Shown here in pieces: positions 17,278 through 25,263 of a stretch of DNA of 36,444 nt. This DNA is from Bacillota bacterium. GTDB taxonomy: Bacteria; Bacillota; Clostridia; Peptostreptococcales; Anaerovoracaceae. Each line of letters begins with the position of its first letter. Positions within the stretch are counted from its first letter, which is position 1. The stretch covers positions 1-36,444 of the forward strand of contig JAEENW010000155.1 in NCBI GenBank assembly GCA_016283945.1, read 5' to 3'. The notes under the pieces were generated by a model, which worked only from the letters and a program-made list of their open reading frames with translations, searched no databases and was not told where the DNA came from. Made by a program: the position numbers and the translations under genes.

Positions 17278-19200
17278 ATGAAGGGTTACAAGACCGAGAA
17301 CATCAGAAACATCGCTCTGCTCGGGCACGGCAGCAGCGGCAAGACCACCTTCCTTGAGGCCGGTCTCCTCGCTACCGGAGTCATCACCAGGCTCGGCCGC
17401 GTCGAGGACGGAAACACCGTATCCGACTTCGACAAGATGGAGATCGAGAAGGGTTACTCCATCTCCGCCACCATGGTCCCCGTTGAGTACAACAAGGTAA
17501 AGATCAACTTTATCGACACTCCGGGCGTGTTCGACTTCGTGGGAGAGGTCAATTCCGCTCTCAGAGCCGCCGAGGCCGCAGCCATCTTCGTGGACGCTTC
17601 CTCCGGTATCCAGGTCGGAACCGAGAAGGCCTGGAATTACTGCAAGGCCGCCGGCATGCCCAGGTTCTTCGTCATCAACAAGATCGACAAGGACAACGTC
17701 GACATCAGCAGTCTCATCTCAGAGCTCGGGGGAAAGTTCGGCAGCTCCGTCATGACCATGGACGACACCGACTCCATCAACGAGGCGATCGCCGAGACCG
17801 ACGAGGCTCTCATGGAGAAGTTCTTCGAGGGTGAGGAGTTCACCGAGGAGGAGTTCAACAACGGACTCAAGGCCGCTCTCAAGCTGGGCGACATCTGCCC
17901 GGTATTCACCTGCTCCGCCGTCAAGGGCACCGGAGTCAAGGAAGTGCTCGACGCCATGATCAAGTACGTTCCGCATCCCGAAGGGGCCGCCAAGACCGTC
18001 GAGGGCGAAGCCGAGTACGGCGCAGGTCCGACCGCTGCCTTCATCTTCAAGACCATCGCCGATCCGTTCCTCGGAAAGATCTCCCTCGCTAAGGTCGTCC
18101 GCGGCAAGCTGACCCCGGCCATGATGCTCTACAACCCGACCGCTGAGAAGGAAGAGAAGCTCGGCTCCATGTTCTTCATGAGAGGAAAGACTCAGGGAGA
18201 CTGCCCCGAGGCCGTTCCCGGAGACATCGTGGCTCTCGGAAAGCTCCAGTACACCCAGACCGGCGACACCCTCTGCGACAAGGGCAGCATCGTGAGATTC
18301 GCTCCCGTGGAGTATCCGCAGCCGACCCTCTTCACCGCCATCGAGCCGAAGGCCAAGGGCGACGACGCCAAGGTAGCCGCGGGCATCGCGAAGATCAGGG
18401 AAGAGGATCCCTCCTTCGTATATGAGAGGAACGCCGAGACCCGTCAGTCGCTGCTGGGCACCCAGGGCGACATCCAGGCGGGCATCATCCTCTCCAAGCT
18501 CAAGGACAGGTACGGCGCCGACGTCGAGACCGTTCCCCAGAAGGTCGCTTACAGAGAGACCATCAAGGGCACCTCTGACGTCCAGGGCAAGCACAAGAAG
18601 CAGACCGGCGGCAGCGGCCAGTACGGCGACGTCTACGTCAAGTTCAGCCCCAGCACCGAGGAGTTCGAGTTCGCCGACGAGACCGTAGGCGGCTGCGTCC
18701 CCAAGCAGTTCATCCCCGCGGTCGAGAAGGGCCTCAGGGAGTGCATGGAGAAGGGTCCCCTCGCCGGCTGCAAGTGCCAGAACATCAAGGCCACCCTTTA
18801 CTACGGCTCCTATCACGCCGTAGACTCCGATGAAATGTCCTTCAAGCTCGCGGCGTCCATCGCCTTCAAGAAGGGCATCCAGGAGGCTAAGCCCTGCCTG
18901 CTCGAGCCGATCATGAAGGTCAAGGTCGTCGTTCCCGACGATTACACCGGAGACGTCATGGGCGACATGAACAAGCGCCGCGGCAGGATCATGGGAATGA
19001 CCCCGATGGCCGGCGGACTGCAGGAGCTCGACGCCGAGGCTCCGCAGGTCGAGCTGTTCAGCTACGCCAACGACCTCAGGGCGATGACCCAGGCCAGAGG
19101 CTCCTTCACGATGGAGTTCGAGCGCTATGAGGAGGTCCCCGGAAACCTCGCCACCAAGATCATCGAGGCCCACAAGGCCGAGGAAGAGGCGAACGCCTAA
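17278..19200 (+). CDS. Elongation factor G-like GTPase (EF-G paralogue with shortened G domain)
   Basis: The 640-residue protein aligns with EF-G over all domains: P-loop GHGSSGKT (16-23), switch II DTPG (80-83), NKID (134-137), the domain IV segment VQGKHKKQTGGSGQYGDVYV, and the domain V text MKVKVVVPDDYTGDVMGDMN. The RGIT of switch I is replaced by KGYS (58-61), as in the EF-G-like (EF-G2/FusA2) group rather than canonical fusA. It is about 50 residues shorter than ordinary EF-G because FGSSV (154-158) runs almost directly into NEAIAETDEALMEKFFEGEE, omitting most of the G' insert. Start behind TAGGAGG. Not in a str operon. Its exact role in translocation or recycling is unknown. Confidence 0.85.
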   Translation: MKGYKTENIRNIALLGHGSSGKTTFLEAGLLATGVITRLGRVEDGNTVSDFDKMEIEKGYSISATMVPVEYNKVKINFIDTPGVFDFVGEVNSALRAAEAAAIFVDASSGIQVGTEKAWNYCKAAGMPRFFVINKIDKDNVDISSLISELGGKFGSSVMTMDDTDSINEAIAETDEALMEKFFEGEEFTEEEFNNGLKAALKLGDICPVFTCSAVKGTGVKEVLDAMIKYVPHPEGAAKTVEGEAEYGAGPTAAFIFKTIADPFLGKISLAKVVRGKLTPAMMLYNPTAEKEEKLGSMFFMRGKTQGDCPEAVPGDIVALGKLQYTQTGDTLCDKGSIVRFAPVEYPQPTLFTAIEPKAKGDDAKVAAGIAKIREEDPSFVYERNAETRQSLLGTQGDIQAGIILSKLKDRYGADVETVPQKVAYRETIKGTSDVQGKHKKQTGGSGQYGDVYVKFSPSTEEFEFADETVGGCVPKQFIPAVEKGLRECMEKGPLAGCKCQNIKATLYYGSYHAVDSDEMSFKLAASIAFKKGIQEAKPCLLEPIMKVKVVVPDDYTGDVMGDMNKRRGRIMGMTPMAGGLQELDAEAPQVELFSYANDLRAMTQARGSFTMEFERYEEVPGNLATKIIEAHKAEEEANA

Positions 19201-19215
19201 TAACGAGTCAACGAT

Positions 19216-19251
19216 GGGGGAGCTGCCTCGGCAGCTTCCCCTTTGTTTTTT
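19216..19251 (+). terminator. Intrinsic terminator after the EF-G-like gene
   Basis: GGGGAGCTGCC pairs with GGCAGCTTCCCC around a TCG-type loop and is followed by TTTGTTTTTT. It ends only 25 bases before the ATG of the next gene. Confidence 0.88.
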
Positions 19252-19275
19252 CGGAAGAAAAGAGGAAATATCCGA

Positions 19276-20595
19276 ATGAGCATACTTGAAAGAGCAAGAA
19301 AATACGAAGATTACGTCATCTCCATGAGGCGCCGCTTCCACGAGGAGCCGGAGCTCTCTGGAGCCGAGTTCAAGACCATGGAGAAGATCGGCGCCGAGCT
19401 CACGGCGATGGGTCTCGAGCACGAGGAGGTCCCAAACGGCGGCATCGCGGCATTCATCCGCGGCGGAAAGGCCGAAAGAGACGCGGCCGGACGCGCCGGC
19501 AGGACCGTGCTCCTCAGGGCCGACATGGACGCGCTCCCCGTGGAGGAGCAGCAGAACCTGAACGGCACGAGGCAGTGCTTCTCGAAGATCCCCGGCGCCA
19601 TGCACGCCTGCGGCCACGACGGCCACACCGCGATGCTCCTCGGCGCCGCGAAGATACTCGATGAGATGAAGGCTGAGCTCGCGGGCGACGTCGTGCTCTG
19701 CTTCGAGAGGAGCGAGGAGACCCGCACCCCGGCGGGCGCGAGGTACATCTGGAAGTGGCTCGCCGACAAAGGCATCGAGCCCGACAGCTGCTACGGCACC
19801 CACGTGTTCTCCAACCTCGACAGCGGCATCGTCGGGATCAACGACGGGCCGATGATGTCCGGCATCAGCCGCTTCGACATCACCATCACCGGCAAGGGCG
19901 GACACGGCTCGCGCCCCGACCAGTCCAACAATCCCATAGACTGCTTCGCCATGATATATCAGCGCATGGAGGCGCTCAGGCTGCTGAAGAACGATCCGTT
20001 CAAGTCCGTGACCGTGTCCGTCGGCAAGCTCCAGAGCGGCATGCAGATCAACGTCATCCCCGAGAGCGTGAGCTTCGGCGGGACCGTCCGCTTCTTCGAC
20101 ATGGAGGAGTCCCACAAGTTCATGGACGCCTTCAGGGAGGCCATAGACGGCTGCGCAAAGCTCTGCGGCTGCAGGATAGACTACGACGTCTTCGAGGACC
20201 CGTTCTACATCTCGACCATTAACGACCCCGCGATGGCGCAGTTCGCGCGCAGGGTCATCAAGGAGGACTTCGGCGACGGAAGCGCCCGGCCCTGCGAGCC
20301 CTGGATGGCCTCCGAGACCTTCGGAGGGTATCTCGCGATGTGGCCCGGCGTGATCTGCCTCCTCGGCGTCAGGTCGGAGGAGAAGGGCAGCGGAGCCGCC
20401 CATCACAACGGCAAGTTCGATCTGGACGAGAGCGTCCTCATCAAGGGCTCCGCCGCGGCGGCGGTCTACGCGTCCAGGTTCCTCGCCGAGGGCGGCGGGA
20501 TCGCTGACAGCAGGAAGGGCGGCAAGCTCTCCCTCGAGGAGCTCCTCATCGCGAACCGCGACGACGAAGCCCGCCTCGAGTTCTTCGGAAAGTAA
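19276..20595 (+). CDS. M20 family amidohydrolase / peptidase, second copy
   Basis: This 439-residue zinc hydrolase shares the M20D layout: RADMDALPVEE (81-91), metal site HACGHDGHTAML with C112 and H114, E147-E148, and H176 in GTHVF; a middle dimerisation domain with GKGGHGSRPDQSNNPID; and a late AHHNGKFDLDE. The usual FQPAEE is FERSEE, a change near the general-base glutamate that may mark a distinct substrate. A TTG at 19243 is open in frame but lies inside the terminator, so I use ATG 19276 with AGAGGAAA upstream. It is likely cytoplasmic. The C-terminal 30 residues extend beyond the core. Substrate unknown. Confidence 0.83.
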   Translation: MSILERARKYEDYVISMRRRFHEEPELSGAEFKTMEKIGAELTAMGLEHEEVPNGGIAAFIRGGKAERDAAGRAGRTVLLRADMDALPVEEQQNLNGTRQCFSKIPGAMHACGHDGHTAMLLGAAKILDEMKAELAGDVVLCFERSEETRTPAGARYIWKWLADKGIEPDSCYGTHVFSNLDSGIVGINDGPMMSGISRFDITITGKGGHGSRPDQSNNPIDCFAMIYQRMEALRLLKNDPFKSVTVSVGKLQSGMQINVIPESVSFGGTVRFFDMEESHKFMDAFREAIDGCAKLCGCRIDYDVFEDPFYISTINDPAMAQFARRVIKEDFGDGSARPCEPWMASETFGGYLAMWPGVICLLGVRSEEKGSGAAHHNGKFDLDESVLIKGSAAAAVYASRFLAEGGGIADSRKGGKLSLEELLIANRDDEARLEFFGK

Positions 20596-20606
20596 GGAGC
20601 CCGCCG

Positions 20607-20677
20607 CGCGGGATGCCGGGCGGCAGGTCCCGCCAAAGACACTTCGCGCGGGTGACGCGAGGAGGGGCATCCCCGCG
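20607..20677. repeat. REP-like palindromic repeat, copy A
   Basis: The element is bounded by CGCGGGATGCC (20607-20617) and GGCATCCCCGCG (20666-20677), which are near-exact inverted repeats, so the whole unit can fold as a long hairpin. It is matched by a second copy 97 bases downstream; 51 of 64 aligned core bases agree without a gap. Confidence 0.65.
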
Positions 20678-20702
20678 GGCGAGGAGCGCCCGCACCGCAG
20701 GC

Positions 20703-20776
20703 CGCGGGGATACCGAGCGGCAGGACCCGCTAAAAGCCTTCCGCGCGGGCGGCGCGAGGAGGAGCATCCCGGGGCG
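20703..20776. repeat. REP-like palindromic repeat, copy B
   Basis: This copy starts CGCGGGGATACC (20703-20714) and ends AGCATCCCGGGGCG (20763-20776), a decayed version of the inverted ends of copy A. It lies 97 bases from copy A and just before the radA ribosome binding site TTGGAGGA (20793-20800). Confidence 0.6.
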
Positions 20777-20808
20777 CGGCCGGATCACCGTATTGGAGGA
20801 TCGACAAC

Positions 20809-22224
20809 ATGGCAAAGAAAGCGAAAACAGTCTTCGTCTGCCAGGAGTGCGGCTTCGAGAGCCCCAAGTGGACGGGCCAGTGCCCCGTCTGCAGGGCCTG
20901 GAACAGCTTCGTCGAGGAGAAGGTCGCCGAACCCTCTGACGGCGACGTCAGGCGCCGCGGAGGCGCCGAGGGCGCGTCCGGCAGGAGCCCGCACAGGGCG
21001 GTCGCGAGGCGCATCCCCGAGGTATCCTCCGGGCAGACCACGAGGATAGACACCGGCATAGGCGAGCTCAACAGGGTGCTCGGAGGCGGCCTCGTCAAGG
21101 GGAGCCTCACGCTGATCTCCGGCGAGCCCGGCATAGGCAAGTCGACCATCATCATACAGGCCGCGAGCCGCATCGCGCAGAGCGAGGGGCCCGTGCTCTA
21201 CGTCTCGGGCGAGGAGTCCGAGGAGCAGATCAAGATGCGCGCCGACCGCGTCTGCGAGGGCGACCTCAGCGAGCTCTACGTGGTCTCCGAGACCGACATA
21301 GACGCCGTCATCCCCCTGCTCGACAGCCTGCAGCCGAAGTTCCTCGTCATAGACTCCATACAGACGATGTTCACGGAGGACCTCGAGTCTGCTCCGGGCA
21401 GCGTCTCGCAGGTCAGGGCCTGCGGCAATATACTCATGAACATAGGCAAGGGCCGCGGCATACCGGTCTTCATCGTGGCGCACGTCACGAAGAGCGGTGA
21501 GCTCGCGGGGCCCAAGATCGTGGAGCACATGGTCGACACTGTGCTGCACTTCAGCGGCGAGCGCAACCAGGACCTCAGGATACTCCGCGCAAACAAGAAC
21601 CGCTTCGGCACTACCTCGGAGATCGGAGCCTTCGAGATGCGCGAGGAGGGCCTCGTTCAGGTCGAGAACCTCTCGGCGAGCTTCCTCGAGGGGCTCGGCG
21701 ACGGAGAGGACGGAGCGGTCGCGACTGCGGTCTACGAGGGCACCAGGCCACTCCTCCTGGAGATCCAGGCTCTCACCGCGGCGACGAGCATGGGCTTCCC
21801 GAGGCGCACCGCCATAGGCATCGACGGGCCGAGGCTCGCGATGATAGTCGCCGTCCTGGAGAGAAAGGCCGGCCTGAACCTCATCAACCGCGACATCTAC
21901 GTGAACGTAGTGGGCGGCCTGAGGCCTGAGAGCACCTCCCCGGACCTCGCGGTGGCGCTGGCCATATGGTCGGACGAGAAGAACGCGAGGATCCCGCGCG
22001 ACACCGTCGTGATAGGCGAGGTCGGGCTCACGGGCGAGCTGAGGCCGGTGCAGAACGCGGACAAGCTGATACGCGAGGCGGACCGCATGGGCTTCAGGCA
22101 CATGATCCTTCCCAGGAGGAGCCTCGAGCGCTCGAGGGAAAAGACGGAGAAGCTCGAGCTCTACGGCGCGACGACCCTCAGGGACGCGATCGCTGCGGCA
22201 GAGCGGCTCGCGAAGCGCGGCTGA
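20809..22224 (+). CDS. radA: DNA repair protein RadA (Sms)
   Basis: RadA is a RecA-like, hexameric branch-migration helicase working in recombinational repair. The 471-residue protein has the three expected parts: an N-terminal zinc finger (C11, C14, C25, C28), the ATPase core with Walker A SGEPGIGKS (about 104-112) and the RadA-specific KNRFG motif at residues 263-267, and a C-terminal Lon-protease-like domain (RTAIGIDGPRLAMIVAVLER). In Firmicutes it heads the radA-disA string, but disA is not next here. TTGGAGGA precedes the ATG. Confidence 0.97.
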   Translation: MAKKAKTVFVCQECGFESPKWTGQCPVCRAWNSFVEEKVAEPSDGDVRRRGGAEGASGRSPHRAVARRIPEVSSGQTTRIDTGIGELNRVLGGGLVKGSLTLISGEPGIGKSTIIIQAASRIAQSEGPVLYVSGEESEEQIKMRADRVCEGDLSELYVVSETDIDAVIPLLDSLQPKFLVIDSIQTMFTEDLESAPGSVSQVRACGNILMNIGKGRGIPVFIVAHVTKSGELAGPKIVEHMVDTVLHFSGERNQDLRILRANKNRFGTTSEIGAFEMREEGLVQVENLSASFLEGLGDGEDGAVATAVYEGTRPLLLEIQALTAATSMGFPRRTAIGIDGPRLAMIVAVLERKAGLNLINRDIYVNVVGGLRPESTSPDLAVALAIWSDEKNARIPRDTVVIGEVGLTGELRPVQNADKLIREADRMGFRHMILPRRSLERSREKTEKLELYGATTLRDAIAAAERLAKRG

Positions 22225-22394
22225 GGCCGGAGCGAGGTGCTGCAGCAGCGCGGCTGAGAAATCCTCATTGGCTTCACTTCAGCGACACCGTTTCGCGGTA
22301 TAATTTAGACGCAGGTGGTTGCCCTGGCAGGTCCCGGTGCTTCCCAAGGCGATATGTCAGATCAGAGAATTCTGTTTTAAAGGCGGTGGATTCG
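22225..22394 (+). promoter_or_regulatory. radA-regulator intergenic region with TATAAT box
   Basis: TATAAT at 22299-22304 is a perfect -10 box, but no convincing -35 stands 16-18 bases upstream (best CTTCAG-like), suggesting an activator-dependent or weak promoter. It gives the response-regulator mRNA a leader of about 80 bases that has no clear open frame. The AGGCGGTGG ribosome binding site lies at 22381-22389. Confidence 0.5.
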
Positions 22395-23072
22395 ATGGCA
22401 AAGATCCTTATAGTAGACGACGAAGAGATGATAAGAGCTGTCATACGCGAGTACGCGCAGTTCAACAATTACGAGACCGACGAGGCCGAGGACGGCATGG
22501 AGGCCGTCAACAAGTGCATGCTCAACGACTACGACCTCGTTATCATGGATATCATGATGCCCAAGCTCGACGGCTATTCTGCCTGCAAGCAGATCCGCAA
22601 GAGCAAAGACGTCCCCATCATCATGCTCTCCGCAAGGGGCGAGGAGTACGACAAGCTCTTCGGCTTCGAGCTGGGCATAGACGACTACGTGGTCAAGCCC
22701 TTCAGCCCCAAGGAGCTGATGGCGAGGGTCGCGGCGGTGCTCGCGAGGGGCCACGCGGCGGACGAGGGCAAGAAGCCCGCGCTGCTCACCTCGGGCGAGC
22801 TCGTGCTCGATCCGCAGTCGAGGACTGTCACGGTCGCCGGCGAGAGGGTGGAGCTCACCCTCAAGGAGTATGAGATCCTGCTCTACATGATGCAGAACAA
22901 GAACGTCGCCCTGTCCAGGGACAGGCTGCTCTCCGACATCTGGGGCTATGACTTCTTCGGCGACGACAGGACCATAGACACCCACATCAAGAACCTCAGG
23001 GGCAGGCTCGGAAGCTGCCGCGACAAGATCTCCACGGTGCGCGGAGTAGGTTACAAGTTCGAGGACAAGTAG
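22395..23072 (+). CDS. OmpR/PhoB-family response regulator
   Basis: The 225-residue protein has a receiver domain (1-~120) and a winged-helix DNA-binding domain (~130-225). The phosphoacceptor is D52 in LVIMDIMMP, with acidic pocket D8-D9 (VDDEE), the conserved Thr/Ser as S in IIMLSARGE and the Lys in DYVVKPFSPKE. The C-terminal domain ends RTIDTHIKNLRGRLG and VRGVGYKFED, typical of OmpR-type regulators. The frame is open far upstream through radA, but ATG 22395 is the family start. The partner kinase begins one base after its stop. Target genes are not evident from sequence. Confidence 0.93.
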   Translation: MAKILIVDDEEMIRAVIREYAQFNNYETDEAEDGMEAVNKCMLNDYDLVIMDIMMPKLDGYSACKQIRKSKDVPIIMLSARGEEYDKLFGFELGIDDYVVKPFSPKELMARVAAVLARGHAADEGKKPALLTSGELVLDPQSRTVTVAGERVELTLKEYEILLYMMQNKNVALSRDRLLSDIWGYDFFGDDRTIDTHIKNLRGRLGSCRDKISTVRGVGYKFEDK

Positions 23073-23073
23073 G

Positions 23074-24540
23074 ATGGACAAAGGCTCAAGGCGCAGCAGC
23101 ACGCTGCGCTTCAGGCTCACCCTGACCCTCATAGGCTTCGCGCTGATCATAACGGGGCTGCTGTGGCTCATGCAGGCGGTATTCCTGCCGGACTACTACG
23201 AGCGCTCTATGGAGCGCAAGGCGACGGGAGCCGTCGATTATGTGAGCTCTCTGTACGCGGACAGCGAGGAGCTCGACCTGGACGAGTACAAGTCCGTGCT
23301 CGAGGAGACCTCGCGCAAGAACGACATGTACATCTACGTCGAGTCGGAGGACGGGGACGTCAGCCTCTCCTCGGACAGCGGAGTCTTCGGCATGCGCCCG
23401 CGCGGCGATCAGAACGCAATCGACGAGGCGAGGGCGAGGCTGTACTTCGCGGGCGGCGAGAGCGTCAGCTTCAAGAGCACCAACGGCCGCAGCGACAACG
23501 TGCTCATCACGGTCTCGAGGGTAGACAGCGAGTACCGCGACTCTATATACGTATATTCCTTCACGACCCTGACCCCGATGGGGCCGGCGGTCGAGATCAT
23601 CAAGGCCCAGCTGCTCTGGGCGACCCTGATCTCCATAGCCATAGCCGCGCTGATCGCGGTGTTCTGGTCGAGGAGGCTCGCGAGGCCTGTCATCGAGCTC
23701 AGCCAGAAGGCGGAGTTCCTCAGGCACGGGGAGTACGACGTCGACTTCAGGACCGACGGCTACAGGGAGATCGAACAGCTCGGCGAGGTCCTCACCGACG
23801 CCGCAGAGGAGCTGGAGAAATCCTCCGTGCTGCAGAAGGACCTAATAGCCAACGTCTCGCACGACCTCAGGACCCCGCTCACGATGATCAAGTCCTACGC
23901 GGAGCTTATCCGCGACATCTACGGGGAGAACGAGCAGAAGAGGAACGAGAGCCTCGGCGTCATCATAGAGGAGACCGACCGGCTCTCCGACCTGGTCAGC
24001 GACCTGCTGACTCTCTCGAAGCTGCAGTCGGGCAGCGACAGCCTCGACAAGCAGGTCTTCGACCTGGTCAAGAGCGCCGAGAACATCTTCAAGGTCTACA
24101 AGGTGCTGGAGAACGACGGCTACAGGCTCGAGCTCGAAAAGCCGGAGGGCGAGCTCCTCGTCAACGGCGACGAGCGCAGGCTCCAGCAGGTCATCTCCAA
24201 CCTCATCTCCAACGCGGTGCGCTACAGCGACGAGGTCAAGGACATCAGCGTCAAGCTCGAGCGCACGGGCGGAAGGGTTCGCTGCTCTGTCAACGACTGC
24301 GGCATAGGCATAGACGAGGAGGATCTCAAGACCATCTGGAACCGCTACCAGAAGGCGAGCCGCCAGGGAGCCCGCGGGCACAAGGGCGGAACGGGACTGG
24401 GCCTCTCGATAGCCAAGGAGATTCTGGAGCTCCACGGGGCGAAGTACGGCGTAAGCAGCACCCCCGGAGTGGGCAGCTGCTTCTGGTTCGAGCTTCCCCT
24501 GGTGAGGCCCAGAGGGCGCTCCGGAGCCGCCAGGAACTGA
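23074..24540 (+). CDS. Sensor histidine kinase
   Basis: The 488-residue membrane kinase has a first transmembrane helix (about 15-35), an extracytoplasmic sensor domain (about 40-175), a second helix (about 181-200), a HAMP region, and the HisKA/HATPase core. The phosphorylated residue is H263 in NVSHDLRTPLTMIK; N-box ISNLISNAVRYS, G1 DCGIGID and G2 GTGLGLSIAKEI follow. The sensor region has no family I can name. It is encoded immediately after its regulator and precedes an AT-rich intergenic region. The pair occupies the place where disA usually lies between radA and carD. Confidence 0.93.
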   Translation: MDKGSRRSSTLRFRLTLTLIGFALIITGLLWLMQAVFLPDYYERSMERKATGAVDYVSSLYADSEELDLDEYKSVLEETSRKNDMYIYVESEDGDVSLSSDSGVFGMRPRGDQNAIDEARARLYFAGGESVSFKSTNGRSDNVLITVSRVDSEYRDSIYVYSFTTLTPMGPAVEIIKAQLLWATLISIAIAALIAVFWSRRLARPVIELSQKAEFLRHGEYDVDFRTDGYREIEQLGEVLTDAAEELEKSSVLQKDLIANVSHDLRTPLTMIKSYAELIRDIYGENEQKRNESLGVIIEETDRLSDLVSDLLTLSKLQSGSDSLDKQVFDLVKSAENIFKVYKVLENDGYRLELEKPEGELLVNGDERRLQQVISNLISNAVRYSDEVKDISVKLERTGGRVRCSVNDCGIGIDEEDLKTIWNRYQKASRQGARGHKGGTGLGLSIAKEILELHGAKYGVSSTPGVGSCFWFELPLVRPRGRSGAARN

Positions 24541-24630
24541 TAAGCAGAGCTGTGGTTTTTGCCCCATTCATCCAGATATTTGAGGAAAAAACTTATTTAT
24601 ATATCCGCTTATCATATAGATAAATATATA

Positions 24631-24659
24631 TTGACACATATTCATAAGGGTGCTAATAT
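24631..24659 (+). promoter_or_regulatory. carD promoter 1 (upstream)
   Basis: TTGACA (24631-24636), a 17-base spacer, then TAATAT (24654-24659) preceded by TGC, giving an extended -10 TGCTAATAT. The surrounding 24590-24670 stretch is strikingly AT-rich, as UP elements are. Confidence 0.75.
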
Positions 24660-24679
24660 ATATCTTTTTTCGACGTGAA

Positions 24680-24709
24680 TTGACAAATCGAACTTTCGGG
24701 ATTTATAAT
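24680..24709 (+). promoter_or_regulatory. carD promoter 2 (proximal)
   Basis: TTGACA (24680-24685) and TATAAT (24704-24709), both perfect consensus hexamers, are separated by 18 bases and lie 23 bases before the carD ATG. The transcript would begin close to the GGAGG site at 24717-24721. Confidence 0.85.
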
Positions 24710-24732
24710 TGAATCCGGAGGTCCGATGAATC

Positions 24733-25203
24733 ATGTTTTCTATAGGGGATAAGGTCGTATACGCCATGCACGGAGCCGGAACCGTCAAGGCGATCGAGGA
24801 AAAGAAGATCCTGGGGGAGGTCAGGAGTTACTATATACTCCACATCTCGCACGGCAAGATGGAGATAATGGTGCCGACGGAGGGAGATTCCGCCGGATTG
24901 AGGCCTATTGTCAGCGAGGACGTCATCCCCAGAGTGGAGGACGTCCTGTCATCCGAGTCCACCCCGATGGACGACAACTGGAACCGCAGGAACCGCGAGA
25001 ACATGGAGCGCCTCAAGACGGGCGACATACTCGAGGTAGCGGGAGTTATCAGAAACCTCCTTCGCGTGGACAGGGTCAAGAGGCTCTCCACGGGCGAGAA
25101 GAAGCTCCTCATGAACGCGCGCCAGATACTCGCGAGCGAGGTCGCGGTGGTCACGGGCATGAGCGAGGAGGAGGCTCAGCAGCTGATCGACAGCAGGGTC
25201 TGA
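24733..25203 (+). CDS. CarD/CdnL family RNA polymerase-binding regulator
   Basis: This 156-residue protein begins MFSIGDKVVYAMHGAGTVKAI, the Tudor-like RNA polymerase interaction domain shared with Mfd (about 1-60), followed by a helical DNA-binding domain with RRNRENMERLKTGDILEVAG and KKLLMNARQILASEVA. CarD/CdnL proteins bind the beta subunit and stabilise open complexes at housekeeping promoters, often rRNA. The ATG at 24733 is 11 bases after GGAGG; an earlier ATG at 24726 runs into a stop after eight codons. Two near-consensus promoters upstream point to strong constitutive expression. The position before the PIN/TRAM gene is common in clostridia. Confidence 0.93.
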   Translation: MFSIGDKVVYAMHGAGTVKAIEEKKILGEVRSYYILHISHGKMEIMVPTEGDSAGLRPIVSEDVIPRVEDVLSSESTPMDDNWNRRNRENMERLKTGDILEVAGVIRNLLRVDRVKRLSTGEKKLLMNARQILASEVAVVTGMSEEEAQQLIDSRV

Positions 25204-25263
25204 AGGCCCTCGCCGGTTTAAATATATACAAATACTGAAGGAAAGGAGGAACCAAAACAGAAT

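Noticed and set aside
17719-20670. A very long open frame on the minus strand opposite the EF-G-like and M20 genes
   Set aside because: It runs antisense to two clear genes and through a terminator, shows no family sequence, and is a by-product of strong GC codon bias.
22305-22394. Leader with text resembling bacterial SRP RNA (TGTCAGATC)
   Set aside because: The essential GGAA tetraloop and the flanking AGGTCC...GGAAG core are absent and the region does not fold as one long hairpin.
21966-22394. Upstream extension of the response regulator through the end of radA
   Set aside because: It overlaps radA out of frame, and the receiver domain begins exactly at ATG 22395 behind a ribosome binding site.
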